From assembly GCA_945860955.1 (NCBI GenBank), contig CAMATH010000027.1, positions 1-64,000 on the forward strand: a stretch of DNA of 64,000 bases. Direction: 5' to 3'. Shown here piece by piece: positions 27,103 through 36,451 of the stretch. The position numbers and the translations under genes were made by a program. This stretch comes from Planctomicrobium piriforme. Lineage in GTDB: Bacteria; Planctomycetota; Planctomycetia; Planctomycetales; Planctomycetaceae. The notes beneath the pieces are model-generated. The model was not told where the DNA came from and did no database searches. It saw only the letters and a program-made list of their open reading frames with translations. Positions within the stretch are counted from its first letter, which is position 1; every line of letters starts with the position of its first letter.

Positions 27103-28134
27103 ATGCCCATCGCCACACCCAAACAATACGCCGCCATGCTCGACGCCGCCCAAAAGGGGGACTACGCATACGCGGCGATCAACGTCACCTCGATCATCAC
27201 GATCAATGGGGCTCTCAAGGCATTTGCCGACAAGAAGTGCGACGGGATCATTCAGGTTTCGACCGGCGGGGGCGAATTCGCATCGGGTTTGAATGTGAAG
27301 GACGCGGCGTTTGGGGCGATCGTCCTGGCCGAGGCGGCCCATCGACTGGCGGAAAAGCACAACGTGCTGGTCGCCCTGCATACCGACCACTGCCAGCCGA
27401 AGAAAGTTGATTCGTTTATGCGTCCGCTGATCGCCGAGACGGCGCGTCGGCGGGCGGCGGGGCTGCCGAACCTGTTCCAGTCTCACATGCTGGACGCCAG
27501 TGAACTGCCACTCGCGGAGAACATGAAGCTGTCGCGCGAGCTGTTGATCGAATGTGCCAAAAACGAGATCATTCTCGAAGTCGAGGCGGGAGTAGTCGGT
27601 GGAGAAGAAGATGGCGTCGACCATTCCGGTGCCCCTCGTGAAAAACTGTACACAACACCAGAAGACATGCTGGCAGTGTACGAATCGCTCAAGGGACTGG
27701 GCCGATACATGTTCGCCGCCACATTTGGCAACGTCCACGGCCACTACAAGCCGGGGGCCGTCAAGCTGCGTCCCGACATCCTGAAGCAAGGTCAGGACGC
27801 GGTGACCAAGAAGCACGGCGCGAAAGCGGAATTCGATCTGGTGTTTCATGGGGGGTCCGGAACTCCGGTCGAAGAAATTCGCGAAACCCTGGCCTACGGG
27901 GTGGTGAAGATGAACATCGATACCGATACGCAATATGCGTTCACTCGTCCGGTCGCTGACCACATGTTCAAGAACTATGCGGGTGTTTTGAAGATCGACG
28001 GCGAAGTGGGTGACAAGAAGGCGTATGACCCGCGGGCGTACCTGAAGTTGGGGGAGAAGGGAGTCGCCGAGCGGTTGGGGTCGGCGTGCGACGACCTACT
28101 GGCCACGGGGAAGACGTTGTTCGGGAAGGTCTGA
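27103..28134 (+). CDS. fbaA: Class II fructose-bisphosphate aldolase
   Basis: 343 residues of zinc-dependent class II aldolase. It interconverts fructose-1,6-bisphosphate with dihydroxyacetone phosphate and glyceraldehyde-3-phosphate. Metal and substrate residues are visible in LHTDHCQPKK, the EVEAGVVGGEEDGV loop, FGNVHGHYKPG, LVFHGGSGTP and MNIDTDTQYAFTR. The length and DHCQPKK are typical of the FbaA-type class IIA/B proteins that use longer inserts. ATG 27103 has GAAGG at good distance. It is monocistronic, and the downstream gap contains the second copy of the 150-bp repeat. Confidence 0.95.
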   Translation: MPIATPKQYAAMLDAAQKGDYAYAAINVTSIITINGALKAFADKKCDGIIQVSTGGGEFASGLNVKDAAFGAIVLAEAAHRLAEKHNVLVALHTDHCQPKKVDSFMRPLIAETARRRAAGLPNLFQSHMLDASELPLAENMKLSRELLIECAKNEIILEVEAGVVGGEEDGVDHSGAPREKLYTTPEDMLAVYESLKGLGRYMFAATFGNVHGHYKPGAVKLRPDILKQGQDAVTKKHGAKAEFDLVFHGGSGTPVEEIRETLAYGVVKMNIDTDTQYAFTRPVADHMFKNYAGVLKIDGEVGDKKAYDPRAYLKLGEKGVAERLGSACDDLLATGKTLFGKV

Positions 28135-28210
28135 AATCCAGACGACATTTCCAGATGCGGCAGATGGACGATTCCCAGAGGGGAATTGACGTGGGATAAT
28201 GGAATTATCT

Positions 28211-28360
28211 CCTCGTTCCCAAGGTCTCCTTGGGAACGCACCCGTCCGAAGCTCTGCATCGGACGGTAAACCATTCAGTGGCGGCGTCAACACTTTTTGC
28301 GATGAACTCACGAAGCAGAGATTCGGATGATGCGTTCCCAAGCAGAGCTTGGGAACGAGG
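28211..28360. repeat. 150-bp palindromic-ended dispersed repeat, copy B
   Basis: CCTCGTTCCCAAG at one end and CTTGGGAACGAGG at the other, with each terminus also folding on itself. It is the inverted counterpart of the element at 14128-14276. It occupies most of the 430-base gap between fbaA (28134) and the Rieske gene (28565). Downstream of the element, at about 28450-28470, a C-rich/G-rich inverted repeat (CCCCCC ... GGGGG) occurs; the rest of the gap holds no supported gene and should include the promoter of the respiratory cluster. Confidence 0.85.
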
Positions 28361-28564
28361 GGTAAGCGGCGGACGAAGCAAAACGGACAACCTCCCCCGA
28401 ATTTCCCCGCCCCGGGAACTCCCTCTGGCGCGCTTCTAGCTTGTGAGAAAACCCCCCAACGTCGGGGGCGTTCCGTTGTCACGTTCGATTGGTAATGACA
28501 CAATTCCGCGACAACTCAGTGTCTAGGCAGGGGTCTGCCCAGAGAGTGACGATGCGAGGCGATT

Positions 28565-29731
28565 ATGGCGAGTGACAGTTCCGGGGGAGCCCCAAAAAAG
28601 CTCAGTACCCAGGAAATCCTGGCGAAAGCGCGGGCGGAGGCGGCGAAAAAGGCCGCAGGCGCAGAGGCTGCGCCAGCACCTGCGGCTGAACAGGCCGCCG
28701 CTCCCGAGCCGGTGGCGAAACCCGCCCCCGTCACAGAACCGGCGAAGGCCCCAGTGGCCGCTGGAGCAAAGCCCAAGTCGACTGCCGAGATTCTGGCTGC
28801 CGCTCGGGCCGCGAAGGCTGGCGCGGCGGCTCCTGCAGCCACTGCACCTGCACCGACCGCACCCAAACCGGCCCCGAAGCCGGCAGCCGCTGGCGGATCA
28901 AAGTCAACCGCCGACATTCTCGCCGCCGCGCGAGCCAACAAGGCGGGCGGGGCGGCACCACCAGCCGCCGCGACACCGGCCGCAGACAAGCCTGCCGCCA
29001 AACCAGCGGCGGCCAAGCCAGTCGTTGCCGCAGCAGCCGCTGTATCGGATGTTTCGGTCGAAGAAATGCTGGCTGCGGTCCGTCCCGGTGGCGCGGTTGC
29101 CAAAACGGTCGCCGCCGAACAGCCCGTGGCTGCCCCCAAGGTCGCTCCCCCGATGCCACCGCGTCCCGTGGTCGCGCCTAAGCCGGCCGCCAAAAAGGGC
29201 GCAGCCGAGACTCGGCGGGGATTCATGGTCGTGTTGGCGATGCTCGCATCGCCGTTCTTTATCGCGTGGGCGGCGGTCACCGCGACGGCTGGCGTCTGGA
29301 CTCTCGGCCTCGCTCGGTTCATGCTCCCCAACGTCCTGACCGAACCCCCCAGCAAGTTCAAGATTGGTCCTCCGACCGATTACGATCTGGGTACCGTCGC
29401 GACCAAATGGGTCGCCCAGTTCGGGATCTGGATCGTTCACACCGACCAGTACAAAAGCAAAAATCTGATCTACGCCCTCGCCTCGGTCTGTACCCACCTG
29501 GGTTGCACCCCGAGCTGGCTCGAGGGAGAACGCAAATTCAAGTGCCCGTGCCACGGTTCAGGTTTCTACATCACCGGGGTCAATTTTGAAGGCCCCGCAC
29601 CGCGACCCCTCGAACGTGTCGGCATTCGGCTCTCTGAAGATGGAATGCTCGAAGTCGACAAGAGCGTGAAATTCCAGGAAGAAATGGGGCAGTGGAACGA
29701 CGGCGCCTCCTTCTTCGAAGTCACCGCCTGA
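28565..29731 (+). CDS. qcrA: Rieske [2Fe-2S] protein with alanine-rich repeat extension
   Basis: 388 residues. The C-terminal half is a quinol-oxidising Rieske protein: CTHLGC (C309, H311, C314) and CPCHG (C327, C329, H330) give the cluster ligands and disulfide. A twin-arginine-like TRRGFMVVL motif and membrane helix lie at residues ~218-255. Ahead of these is a ~215-residue alanine/proline-rich extension, predicted cytoplasmic, with four copies of an STxEILAxARA motif starting at residues ~14, 72, 114 and 164. Ordinary Rieske proteins lack it. It is first gene of the respiratory cluster. ATG 28565 has GAGG upstream. Confidence 0.93.
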   Translation: MASDSSGGAPKKLSTQEILAKARAEAAKKAAGAEAAPAPAAEQAAAPEPVAKPAPVTEPAKAPVAAGAKPKSTAEILAAARAAKAGAAAPAATAPAPTAPKPAPKPAAAGGSKSTADILAAARANKAGGAAPPAAATPAADKPAAKPAAAKPVVAAAAAVSDVSVEEMLAAVRPGGAVAKTVAAEQPVAAPKVAPPMPPRPVVAPKPAAKKGAAETRRGFMVVLAMLASPFFIAWAAVTATAGVWTLGLARFMLPNVLTEPPSKFKIGPPTDYDLGTVATKWVAQFGIWIVHTDQYKSKNLIYALASVCTHLGCTPSWLEGERKFKCPCHGSGFYITGVNFEGPAPRPLERVGIRLSEDGMLEVDKSVKFQEEMGQWNDGASFFEVTA

Positions 29732-29820
29732 CCACACCCGCCACCACGAGGCGTTCTCCTCGTGCTGACAGTCACAGGCTTCCTTTCCGTCATCCCGTCC
29801 CGTACCGATAAGCCGCACCG

Positions 29821-30594
29821 ATGTCCATCGGCGAATACATCAGAGACTCGCAGATCTGGAAGAGTATCTTCCGGCATCCGGCCCCCTACGACCGCCGCAA
29901 CCGCGTGGTGGTCATGCTCACCAACTTCTTCCTGCACCTGCATCCGGTGTCAGTCAAGAAGCAAGGGATCGCGCTCTCCTACACCTGGTGCATGGGGGGA
30001 ATCACATTCTTCCTGTTCCTGGTGGAAGCGATCACCGGTGTGCTGTTGATGTTCTACTACCGGCCGACGCTGGAGTGGGCCTACAACGACATTCTCGCCC
30101 TCCGCGACGTCACCACCCTGGGGATCATGCGTGAAATCCATCGGTGGGGTGCCCACGCGATGGTGATCACCGTCTGGCTCCACATGTACCGCGTTTTTCT
30201 CACCGGCAGCTACAAGCCGCCGCGTGAGTTCAACTGGGTGGTGGGGGTGTTGCTGCTGGTGCTGACGTTGCTGCTGTCGTTCACCGGCTATCTTCTGCCG
30301 TGGGACCAGTTGGCGATCTGGGCGATCACGGTCGGGTCGAATATGGCTCGCGCGACCCCGTTCCTGGGGCATGAAGGCCCCGGGGCGCAGATTTTGAATC
30401 TGGGGGGTTACGACCTGATCACCAACGCGAGTGATGCCCGGTTCATTCTGCTGGGTGGTCGTTTTGTGGGTGAGGCGACCCTCAACCGCTTCTACATTCT
30501 GCATTGTGTGGCCATCCCGTTGGTGGTCTCGTTGTTGATCGCGATTCACTTCTGGCGAGTCCGCAAAGATGGCGGCATCAGTCAGCCTCTGTAA
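29821..30594 (+). CDS. qcrB: Cytochrome b6-type subunit of the Rieske/cytochrome b complex
   Basis: 257 residues, four predicted helices of the cytochrome b N-terminal domain. Helix-B histidines are spaced H-x13-H (EIHRWGAH ... LHMYRV), helix-D histidines H-x14-H (LHCVAI ... AIHFW); the x14 spacing is a b6 rather than bc1 trait. Cys57 in [10 protein letters not shown] aligns with the cysteine that covalently binds haem ci in b6f and Bacillus complexes. The protein binds the two b haems across the membrane. The next gene supplies the subunit-IV part, so b is split as in b6f. It starts 89 bases after the Rieske stop. Confidence 0.93.
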   Translation: MSIGEYIRDSQIWKSIFRHPAPYDRRNRVVVMLTNFFLHLHPVSVKKQGIALSYTWCMGGITFFLFLVEAITGVLLMFYYRPTLEWAYNDILALRDVTTLGIMREIHRWGAHAMVITVWLHMYRVFLTGSYKPPREFNWVVGVLLLVLTLLLSFTGYLLPWDQLAIWAITVGSNMARATPFLGHEGPGAQILNLGGYDLITNASDARFILLGGRFVGEATLNRFYILHCVAIPLVVSLLIAIHFWRVRKDGGISQPL

Positions 30595-30624
30595 GCCGAC
30601 CCTCCAGCCTGGTTTTCCTCGAAC

Positions 30625-31959
30625 ATGAATCCGCATCCTGACCTGACGTCACAAGTCATCCGCAGCCTGGGCTGGCTGTATCTGGCGTTGTGCGCGATGA
30701 ACCTCGTTTGGACCTTCCGACTCGGAAAGGCGAAGGCGAGTGTTGCCGCGCTGGCAGTCTGGTCGTCGTATTGCACCGCCTTGGCCTTGCTCGCCATGGT
30801 GCATCTGACCAAATTCGCCGAGCCTCAGAACTTCCCGTTCTTCATGCCCCTCTCGATCAAGACTCAGATCGACGGGCTGGCGAATCCGGTGATCTTTTTC
30901 GCCGTCTCGACGCTGCTCTTTATTGCGATGATTGTCCTCCGCGAATGGTGGACAAAACCGACGATCGCCTGGCTCATTCTGAACGCCGCCATTTTGTTCA
31001 TGGCACTCAGTATGACCGACTACGACTTCCGGCAGATTGTCGGCAAACCCGACAATGTGCCGATCGTGGCGATGCTGTTCATCGTCGGCTTCTTCACTTG
31101 GCTGTTTTTCAGTCGGGCGGTGGAGAATGATCGGCGGATCGCGCTGGGCAAACCGACGGTTGAAAAGGAAGGGGACGAGAAAGTCCTCGTCTGGCCGGAT
31201 CTGGTCTATTCGGAAATGATCTGCATGATCGCCCTGACGGCGATTCTGGTGATCTGGGGCGTTGTCTTGCAGGCTCCGCTGGAAGACCCGGCGTCGTCCG
31301 TGAAGACTCCGAATCCCTCCAAGGCGCCGTGGTACTTCCTTGGTTTGCAGGAGATGCTGGTGTATTACGACCCCTGGATGGCGGGGGTGGTGTTGCCGAG
31401 CGTGATTCTGGTCGGCCTGATGGCGTTGCCGTACATCGATTTCAACAAGAATGGCAACGGTTACTACACGTTCAACCAGCGCAAGTTCTCGATCATCACG
31501 TTCCTGTTTGGCTTCATTCCGCTGTGGATTGGATTGATCATACTGGGGACGTTTCTGCGGGGACCGAACTGGAACTTCTTCGGCATCTACGAGTATTGGG
31601 ACGTCCACAAGCTCGAAGTGTTGAACAACGTCAATCTGTCCGAGTACTTCTGGATTCGTGGCCTCGACCAGCCGCTTCCCGCCGCCGGTGCCGACGCGTC
31701 GGCCCTTGTCAAAACTCTGGCGATCCTGAAGCGGGAGTGGGTCGGTTTGGCCGCTGTGCTGGCCTACCTGTTGTTGCTCCCCCCGTTGATGGCGGGGACG
31801 ATTTTCCAGAAGTTCTTCGTGAAGATGGGTTTCGTCCGGTACATGGTGCTGGCGAACCTGATCCTGTTCATGGCGGCTTTGCCGATCAAGATGGTGCTGC
31901 GGTGGGCCTTCAATCTGAAGTACATCGTCGCCATCCCCGAGTGGTTCTTCAACATCTGA
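30625..31959 (+). CDS. Enlarged cytochrome b C-terminal (subunit IV-like) protein
   Basis: 444 residues, about ten predicted membrane helices. The middle holds the subunit-IV signature region: KAPWYFLGLQEMLVYYDPWMAG aligned with the Qo-site area, then GVVLPSVILVGLMALPYID. The glutamate of the PEWY motif is replaced (APWY), as in several delta/epsilon-type complexes. Unlike b6f subunit IV (~160 residues), it carries an extra ~200-residue N-terminal set of helices (residues 1-165) and a C-terminal pair of helices (residues ~370-430). It is spaced 30 bases after the b6-type gene and 10 bases before the multihaem gene. Confidence 0.85.
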   Translation: MNPHPDLTSQVIRSLGWLYLALCAMNLVWTFRLGKAKASVAALAVWSSYCTALALLAMVHLTKFAEPQNFPFFMPLSIKTQIDGLANPVIFFAVSTLLFIAMIVLREWWTKPTIAWLILNAAILFMALSMTDYDFRQIVGKPDNVPIVAMLFIVGFFTWLFFSRAVENDRRIALGKPTVEKEGDEKVLVWPDLVYSEMICMIALTAILVIWGVVLQAPLEDPASSVKTPNPSKAPWYFLGLQEMLVYYDPWMAGVVLPSVILVGLMALPYIDFNKNGNGYYTFNQRKFSIITFLFGFIPLWIGLIILGTFLRGPNWNFFGIYEYWDVHKLEVLNNVNLSEYFWIRGLDQPLPAAGADASALVKTLAILKREWVGLAAVLAYLLLLPPLMAGTIFQKFFVKMGFVRYMVLANLILFMAALPIKMVLRWAFNLKYIVAIPEWFFNI

Positions 31960-31969
31960 CCGCGTAAAC

Positions 31970-34900
31970 ATGCCTGCCACAGAAAACGTCTGGCGCAGCC
32001 TCCCGGGAATGCACCGGGTCTTTGCCGTGAGTTCGTTGGCTCTCTTCGGAGCCACGCTGCTCATGTTCCGCGCCGACTACGCCGACGAATGGCGCAAGGT
32101 GCAGTCCGTCAATTTCAAACTGCAAACGCAGTTATTGGACGCTGACCTCGCGAGTTTGACGGACGCGCAATTCGAAGAGCAGTTGAAAACACTGCAGGCG
32201 AACGTCGAGGGAGCGCTGAAACTCGTCGAGAGCCGTCAGGGCGAGTCGGAAAAAACCGGGGTCACTGTCAAGAAACTCGACGGTGAATTTCAACGGCAGA
32301 CACAGCAGGTGCGATTCAAGCGCGCCGAACGTGACGTCGCCCGAGCCAACTACGATCTCGCGATTCGCGACCAGCTCGACGCTACCCGTCGACTTGAACT
32401 GCGTGAGAAATTCAACTCCGCCCAGGCGCTGGTTGACGACCTGGAGTCCAAGCTCCAGATTCTCGAAGGGGATTTCGCGACCGCACTGGCCGGAAAGGGA
32501 ACCATCACCAAGGAACTCGACGCCGCCAACGCGGAGTTGAAAAAACACCGCTTCGACCTCGATCGACTCAACACCGCCAAAGACAAGATCTCTCCCTCGG
32601 GAGCGATGGCGTTCAAACGCTGGTTGATGGAGTTGCCGGTCATTGAGGGGTTCAATGGGCACCTCAAAATCAGCCAGATCTGGCTGCCGAAATTGCAAAT
32701 CAACTACGGCGGCATGTCGAACGTCGCCCGGTTCGATCGCTGCACCACGTGCCACATGAACATCGACCGGGTCGGCGCGGGGAACGTCCCCTCCTTCCCG
32801 CATGACCCCAAGGGCATTTCGCCGGATAACGCCGACGACTACCTGTCGGGCAAAAAGAAACTGGTCCGTGAGGATGGATCCAAGGTGGGTTATGCTCAGC
32901 CGTATTCCACCCACCCCAATCCAGACCTCTATCTGACATCGGCCAGCCCGCACCCGCTTCAGAAGATGGGTTGTACCGCGTGCCACAATGGCTGTGGTTC
33001 GGGGACCAGTTTCCAGAACGCCTCGCACAGTCCCAACGACCCGGCGAAGCAGGATGAGTGGACCAAAAAGTACGGCTACTTCCTGAACCACCACTGGGAA
33101 TACCCGATGTTCCCAAAACGAATCGCCGAGGCGGCTTGCTTGCAGTGCCACCACAACGTGGTCGAATTGGGAGTGAATCCTCAATACGGTGCATCGGCTC
33201 CCAAGCTCGTCAAAGGGTTTGACCTGATCGCCGAATATGGCTGCTTCGGCTGCCATGAGATCAACGGCTACAACGCGGGCAAGGCGATTGGCCCCGACCT
33301 GCGGCTCGAACCCCAGACTCAAGAGGAAGCGGACCGCATCGCGGGCGACCCAAATGCCCGTGCCGGGAAAATGCGTAAAGTCGGACCGGGACTGAAGAAC
33401 TTCGCCGGCAAGGCGTCGCGTGGCTGGGCCGAGCAGTGGGTCGCGAACCCCCGCGAGTTCCGACCGGCGACCCGCATGCCCCAGTTCTTTAACCTGACGA
33501 ATCTGAAGGATGGCCACGCCCAGGCGTTGCAGCCGGTGGAAATCGCCGGTGTCGTCGAATACCTGTTCAGCAAGTCCGAGAACATCGCGCTCGATGAATG
33601 GGCCGCCGACTACACCCCCAACGCCGAACGCGGAAAGACGCTCTTCGCGCAGCGGGGCTGCGTCAACTGTCACAGTCACGAGGAATTTCCCGGCGCGACG
33701 TCAACCTTCGGTCCCGATTTGACCACGGTTCACAAAAAGATCGCGTCGACCAAATGGTTGTACACCTGGATTCGAGAACCCAAACGGCACAGCCCCCGGA
33801 CGCGAATGCCTAACCTCTACCTGGAGCCGGAAACGGTTCAAGGGGTGACCATCGATCCAGCGGCGGACATCGCCGCGTGGCTCGCGTCGAAGGGAGCCGA
33901 GAACTATCCCGAGATGACTCTTCCGGTCATCCTGGGAGCGGAACTTGATACCGACTACACTGCGGGAACCGCGAAACGTCTGGGACTCGCCGAGAATCGG
34001 GGCGTGCGAGTGAAGACAGTTTTGCCCTACGGGCCAGCGGCCCGCGCGACGGCCGTCACGAAATTCTCGAATTTGATTTCGCAGAACGGCAAAGACTTGG
34101 TCGTCGACAAGCCAGCGTTGCAGCTTGATGACGTGATTCTCGCGTGGGGCGGAGCGAACGTGAACAGCCCGGCGGAGATCGAACAACGCCTGGCAGCCGC
34201 CAAGTCGGGCGAGGTCGTCGAACTCACGATCTGGCGCGACCGTGGCGAGCGTAAAGTGGCCGTCACTCTCGACCGCGCCATCGCCGCCCTGACCCGCATG
34301 AACCTCGCCAAAGTTCTGACCGGCGAGATGGTTGAAAAGGTGATGGCCGAGCGGAAGTATCCCGAGGCCGACGCCGAGCGGTTAAAGAGTACGCCGATTA
34401 AGCCTGACGAAATCGAACTGGTTGATGGCGAATTGACTGACACGGTGTTGTTGCGATACCTCGGCCGGCGGACGATCTCCCGCTACGGCTGTTACGGCTG
34501 CCACGACATCGCCGGCTTCGAGAAAGCCCGCCCGATTGGAACCGCCCTGCAAGACTGGGGTCGCAAAGACTCCTCGAAGCTGGCGTTGGAGCACATTGAA
34601 GAATACCTGCACCACCACGGTGAGCCAGACGGGTCGAGTACCTTGAAGCGCGTTGCGAAGGCTGTCGAAGATGGCGTGAATAATCGATTCGCTACACCTG
34701 AAGTGGCGGAAACGGAGTCTTCCGCAGCCTACTTCGTCGACCAGATTCAGCACCACGGCCGGGCCGGATTCCTGTGGCAGAAACTGCGGGATCCCCGCAG
34801 CTATGACTACAAAAAGGTCGAGACCAAGGGTTACGACGAACGCTTGCGAATGCCGAAGTTCCCGTTCAAAGAGGCGGACATCGAGGCGATTGCCACGTTC

Positions 34901-36451
34901 GTCCTCGGCCTGACGGCGGAACCTCCGGCTCCCGAATATGTCTACCGTCCGGAAGGTGACGCCAAGGCGCGAATCGAAGGCGAGAAACTCATCGCCCGGT
35001 TCAACTGCGCCGGCTGTCACATGCTGGAACTGCCCGAGGTGACCTATGCCGCCGGCGCTGGCGACTTCCGATTCGATCTGAACGATGATCAGCGCGGGAA
35101 ACTGGCCGCGGGAGAGGCGTTCGTTGTCACCGAAGCCGAACGCTGGGCGAATGTCAGAGACTTCCTGGAATCTGGCCCGCAGCGAGCTTATGCCCGTGAA
35201 GTCAATGTCGCCGCCCTTCAAACAGTGGACTTGACCGGCCTTGACGTCATCACCAAGGGAATCCGGACCGCGAGTCCGTTCAAGCCCGCCGTTCCCATCG
35301 CAACATCGGTTCTGTTGGGCCTGCACGATCGGCTCAAAGCCGCAGTTCCCGCAGGGGGCGAGGAAGCGTTCTACAAGCGGTTCAATGCGTTCATCGCGAC
35401 GCTGGCGATTGTCGAACCGACTCCGGTTGACCACCCCGAGTCGTTCGACGCCTTAATGAAGAGTAAACCGCCCTTCAATGGCCATGCGGGTGCGGGCGCG
35501 ACGGCAGCCGAAACGCTGGTGAAGTTCCGTGGCTTGGTGAATTCCGTCCCAGATCCTCAAGACGACCCGGCGGACCAGGAGTTTGGTTACGACCTGTGGG
35601 AAACCCTGCAAGTTGGTAACAAGGTCCAGGTTCCAAGTTCCCGGATCACCGTACCTATGTTGAAACGGACGTCGGTCACCGCCGGTCGCGGCGGCGAGTT
35701 CGCCGAATGGCTGACGAATCACTCCATGGCCGCCGACCGTCAGCTTGACCGTTCGAAGGCACGTCAGATGGCACCTCCGCCGCTCTATAAGGAGGGGCTG
35801 AAGGTCCAGACTCCGTGGCTCTTCTCGTTCCTCAAGAATCCCGGCAAGATCCGACACACCACCCTGTTGCGGATGCCCCAGTTCACTCTCAGCGACGAAG
35901 AGGCTCAGACGTTGGCGAACTACTTCGCCGCCGTTGATGGAACCAACTTCCCGTACCAGCCGATCCCCCAAAGGGATCCTGGCTACCTCGCTGAGATGGA
36001 GCAGAAGCACGCCAAGTATCTCGACCAAAGCTGGAATTTGATCACGCTGCCGCCTCCGACGGGGCTGTGTGCCGGCTGCCACTCGGTCGGTGGACGGGAG
36101 TTCGTGGCGGGAGATCCGACCAAGGTTGTTCGTGGTCCGAACTTGGAAGGTGTCTATAATCGATTGCAGCCTGACTGGCTGGAGTTGTGGATCTACAACC
36201 CGAAGTGGGTCACACCCTACACCTCGATGCCACAAAACTTCCCGGCTGGGAAGGAACAGTTCCCTGAATTGTTCAAGGGAGACGGTCGGTTGCAGTCGGT
36301 CGGTGCCCGCGACGCCCTGATGAACTATCTGCGGATGCTGGAGCGAGTTGGAAAGCCGGCTCCGGCCCCAGCGGCTGCGGCTGTGGCGGCTCCCCCTGCG
36401 GACGGAGCGGCGGCCCCGGCAGCGGCTGCTGCCGAGGAAGGAAAGAAGTGA
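31970..36451 (+). CDS. Eight-CXXCH cytochrome c with internal PDZ domain
   Basis: 1493 residues. An N-terminal membrane helix (residues ~13-31) and a long coiled coil (about 40-210) precede eight CXXCH haem sites: residues ~258, 335, 390, 425, 564, 841, 1013 and 1367. Between haems 5 and 6 (residues ~657-767) is a PDZ-like domain (GVRVKTVLPYGPA ... DVILAWGGANV ... GEVVELTIWRD), which commonly recognises peptide tails. The C-terminus is alanine/proline-rich. It sits where c1 or f cytochrome would be expected, directly after subunit IV, so it is likely the haem-c partner of the b complex. No known c1/f protein has this build. Its stop TGA overlaps the next ATG by one base. Confidence 0.88.
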   Translation: MPATENVWRSLPGMHRVFAVSSLALFGATLLMFRADYADEWRKVQSVNFKLQTQLLDADLASLTDAQFEEQLKTLQANVEGALKLVESRQGESEKTGVTVKKLDGEFQRQTQQVRFKRAERDVARANYDLAIRDQLDATRRLELREKFNSAQALVDDLESKLQILEGDFATALAGKGTITKELDAANAELKKHRFDLDRLNTAKDKISPSGAMAFKRWLMELPVIEGFNGHLKISQIWLPKLQINYGGMSNVARFDRCTTCHMNIDRVGAGNVPSFPHDPKGISPDNADDYLSGKKKLVREDGSKVGYAQPYSTHPNPDLYLTSASPHPLQKMGCTACHNGCGSGTSFQNASHSPNDPAKQDEWTKKYGYFLNHHWEYPMFPKRIAEAACLQCHHNVVELGVNPQYGASAPKLVKGFDLIAEYGCFGCHEINGYNAGKAIGPDLRLEPQTQEEADRIAGDPNARAGKMRKVGPGLKNFAGKASRGWAEQWVANPREFRPATRMPQFFNLTNLKDGHAQALQPVEIAGVVEYLFSKSENIALDEWAADYTPNAERGKTLFAQRGCVNCHSHEEFPGATSTFGPDLTTVHKKIASTKWLYTWIREPKRHSPRTRMPNLYLEPETVQGVTIDPAADIAAWLASKGAENYPEMTLPVILGAELDTDYTAGTAKRLGLAENRGVRVKTVLPYGPAARATAVTKFSNLISQNGKDLVVDKPALQLDDVILAWGGANVNSPAEIEQRLAAAKSGEVVELTIWRDRGERKVAVTLDRAIAALTRMNLAKVLTGEMVEKVMAERKYPEADAERLKSTPIKPDEIELVDGELTDTVLLRYLGRRTISRYGCYGCHDIAGFEKARPIGTALQDWGRKDSSKLALEHIEEYLHHHGEPDGSSTLKRVAKAVEDGVNNRFATPEVAETESSAAYFVDQIQHHGRAGFLWQKLRDPRSYDYKKVETKGYDERLRMPKFPFKEADIEAIATFVLGLTAEPPAPEYVYRPEGDAKARIEGEKLIARFNCAGCHMLELPEVTYAAGAGDFRFDLNDDQRGKLAAGEAFVVTEAERWANVRDFLESGPQRAYAREVNVAALQTVDLTGLDVITKGIRTASPFKPAVPIATSVLLGLHDRLKAAVPAGGEEAFYKRFNAFIATLAIVEPTPVDHPESFDALMKSKPPFNGHAGAGATAAETLVKFRGLVNSVPDPQDDPADQEFGYDLWETLQVGNKVQVPSSRITVPMLKRTSVTAGRGGEFAEWLTNHSMAADRQLDRSKARQMAPPPLYKEGLKVQTPWLFSFLKNPGKIRHTTLLRMPQFTLSDEEAQTLANYFAAVDGTNFPYQPIPQRDPGYLAEMEQKHAKYLDQSWNLITLPPPTGLCAGCHSVGGREFVAGDPTKVVRGPNLEGVYNRLQPDWLELWIYNPKWVTPYTSMPQNFPAGKEQFPELFKGDGRLQSVGARDALMNYLRMLERVGKPAPAPAAAAVAAPPADGAAAPAAAAAEEGKK

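Noticed and set aside
28096-28503. Minus-strand frame with LVPKLCLGTH after fbaA
   Set aside because: It is the translated repeat copy B, not a gene.
30649-32064. 471-codon minus-strand frame
   Set aside because: Antisense to the subunit IV-like gene; charged residue pattern mirrors hydrophobic helix codons on the other strand.
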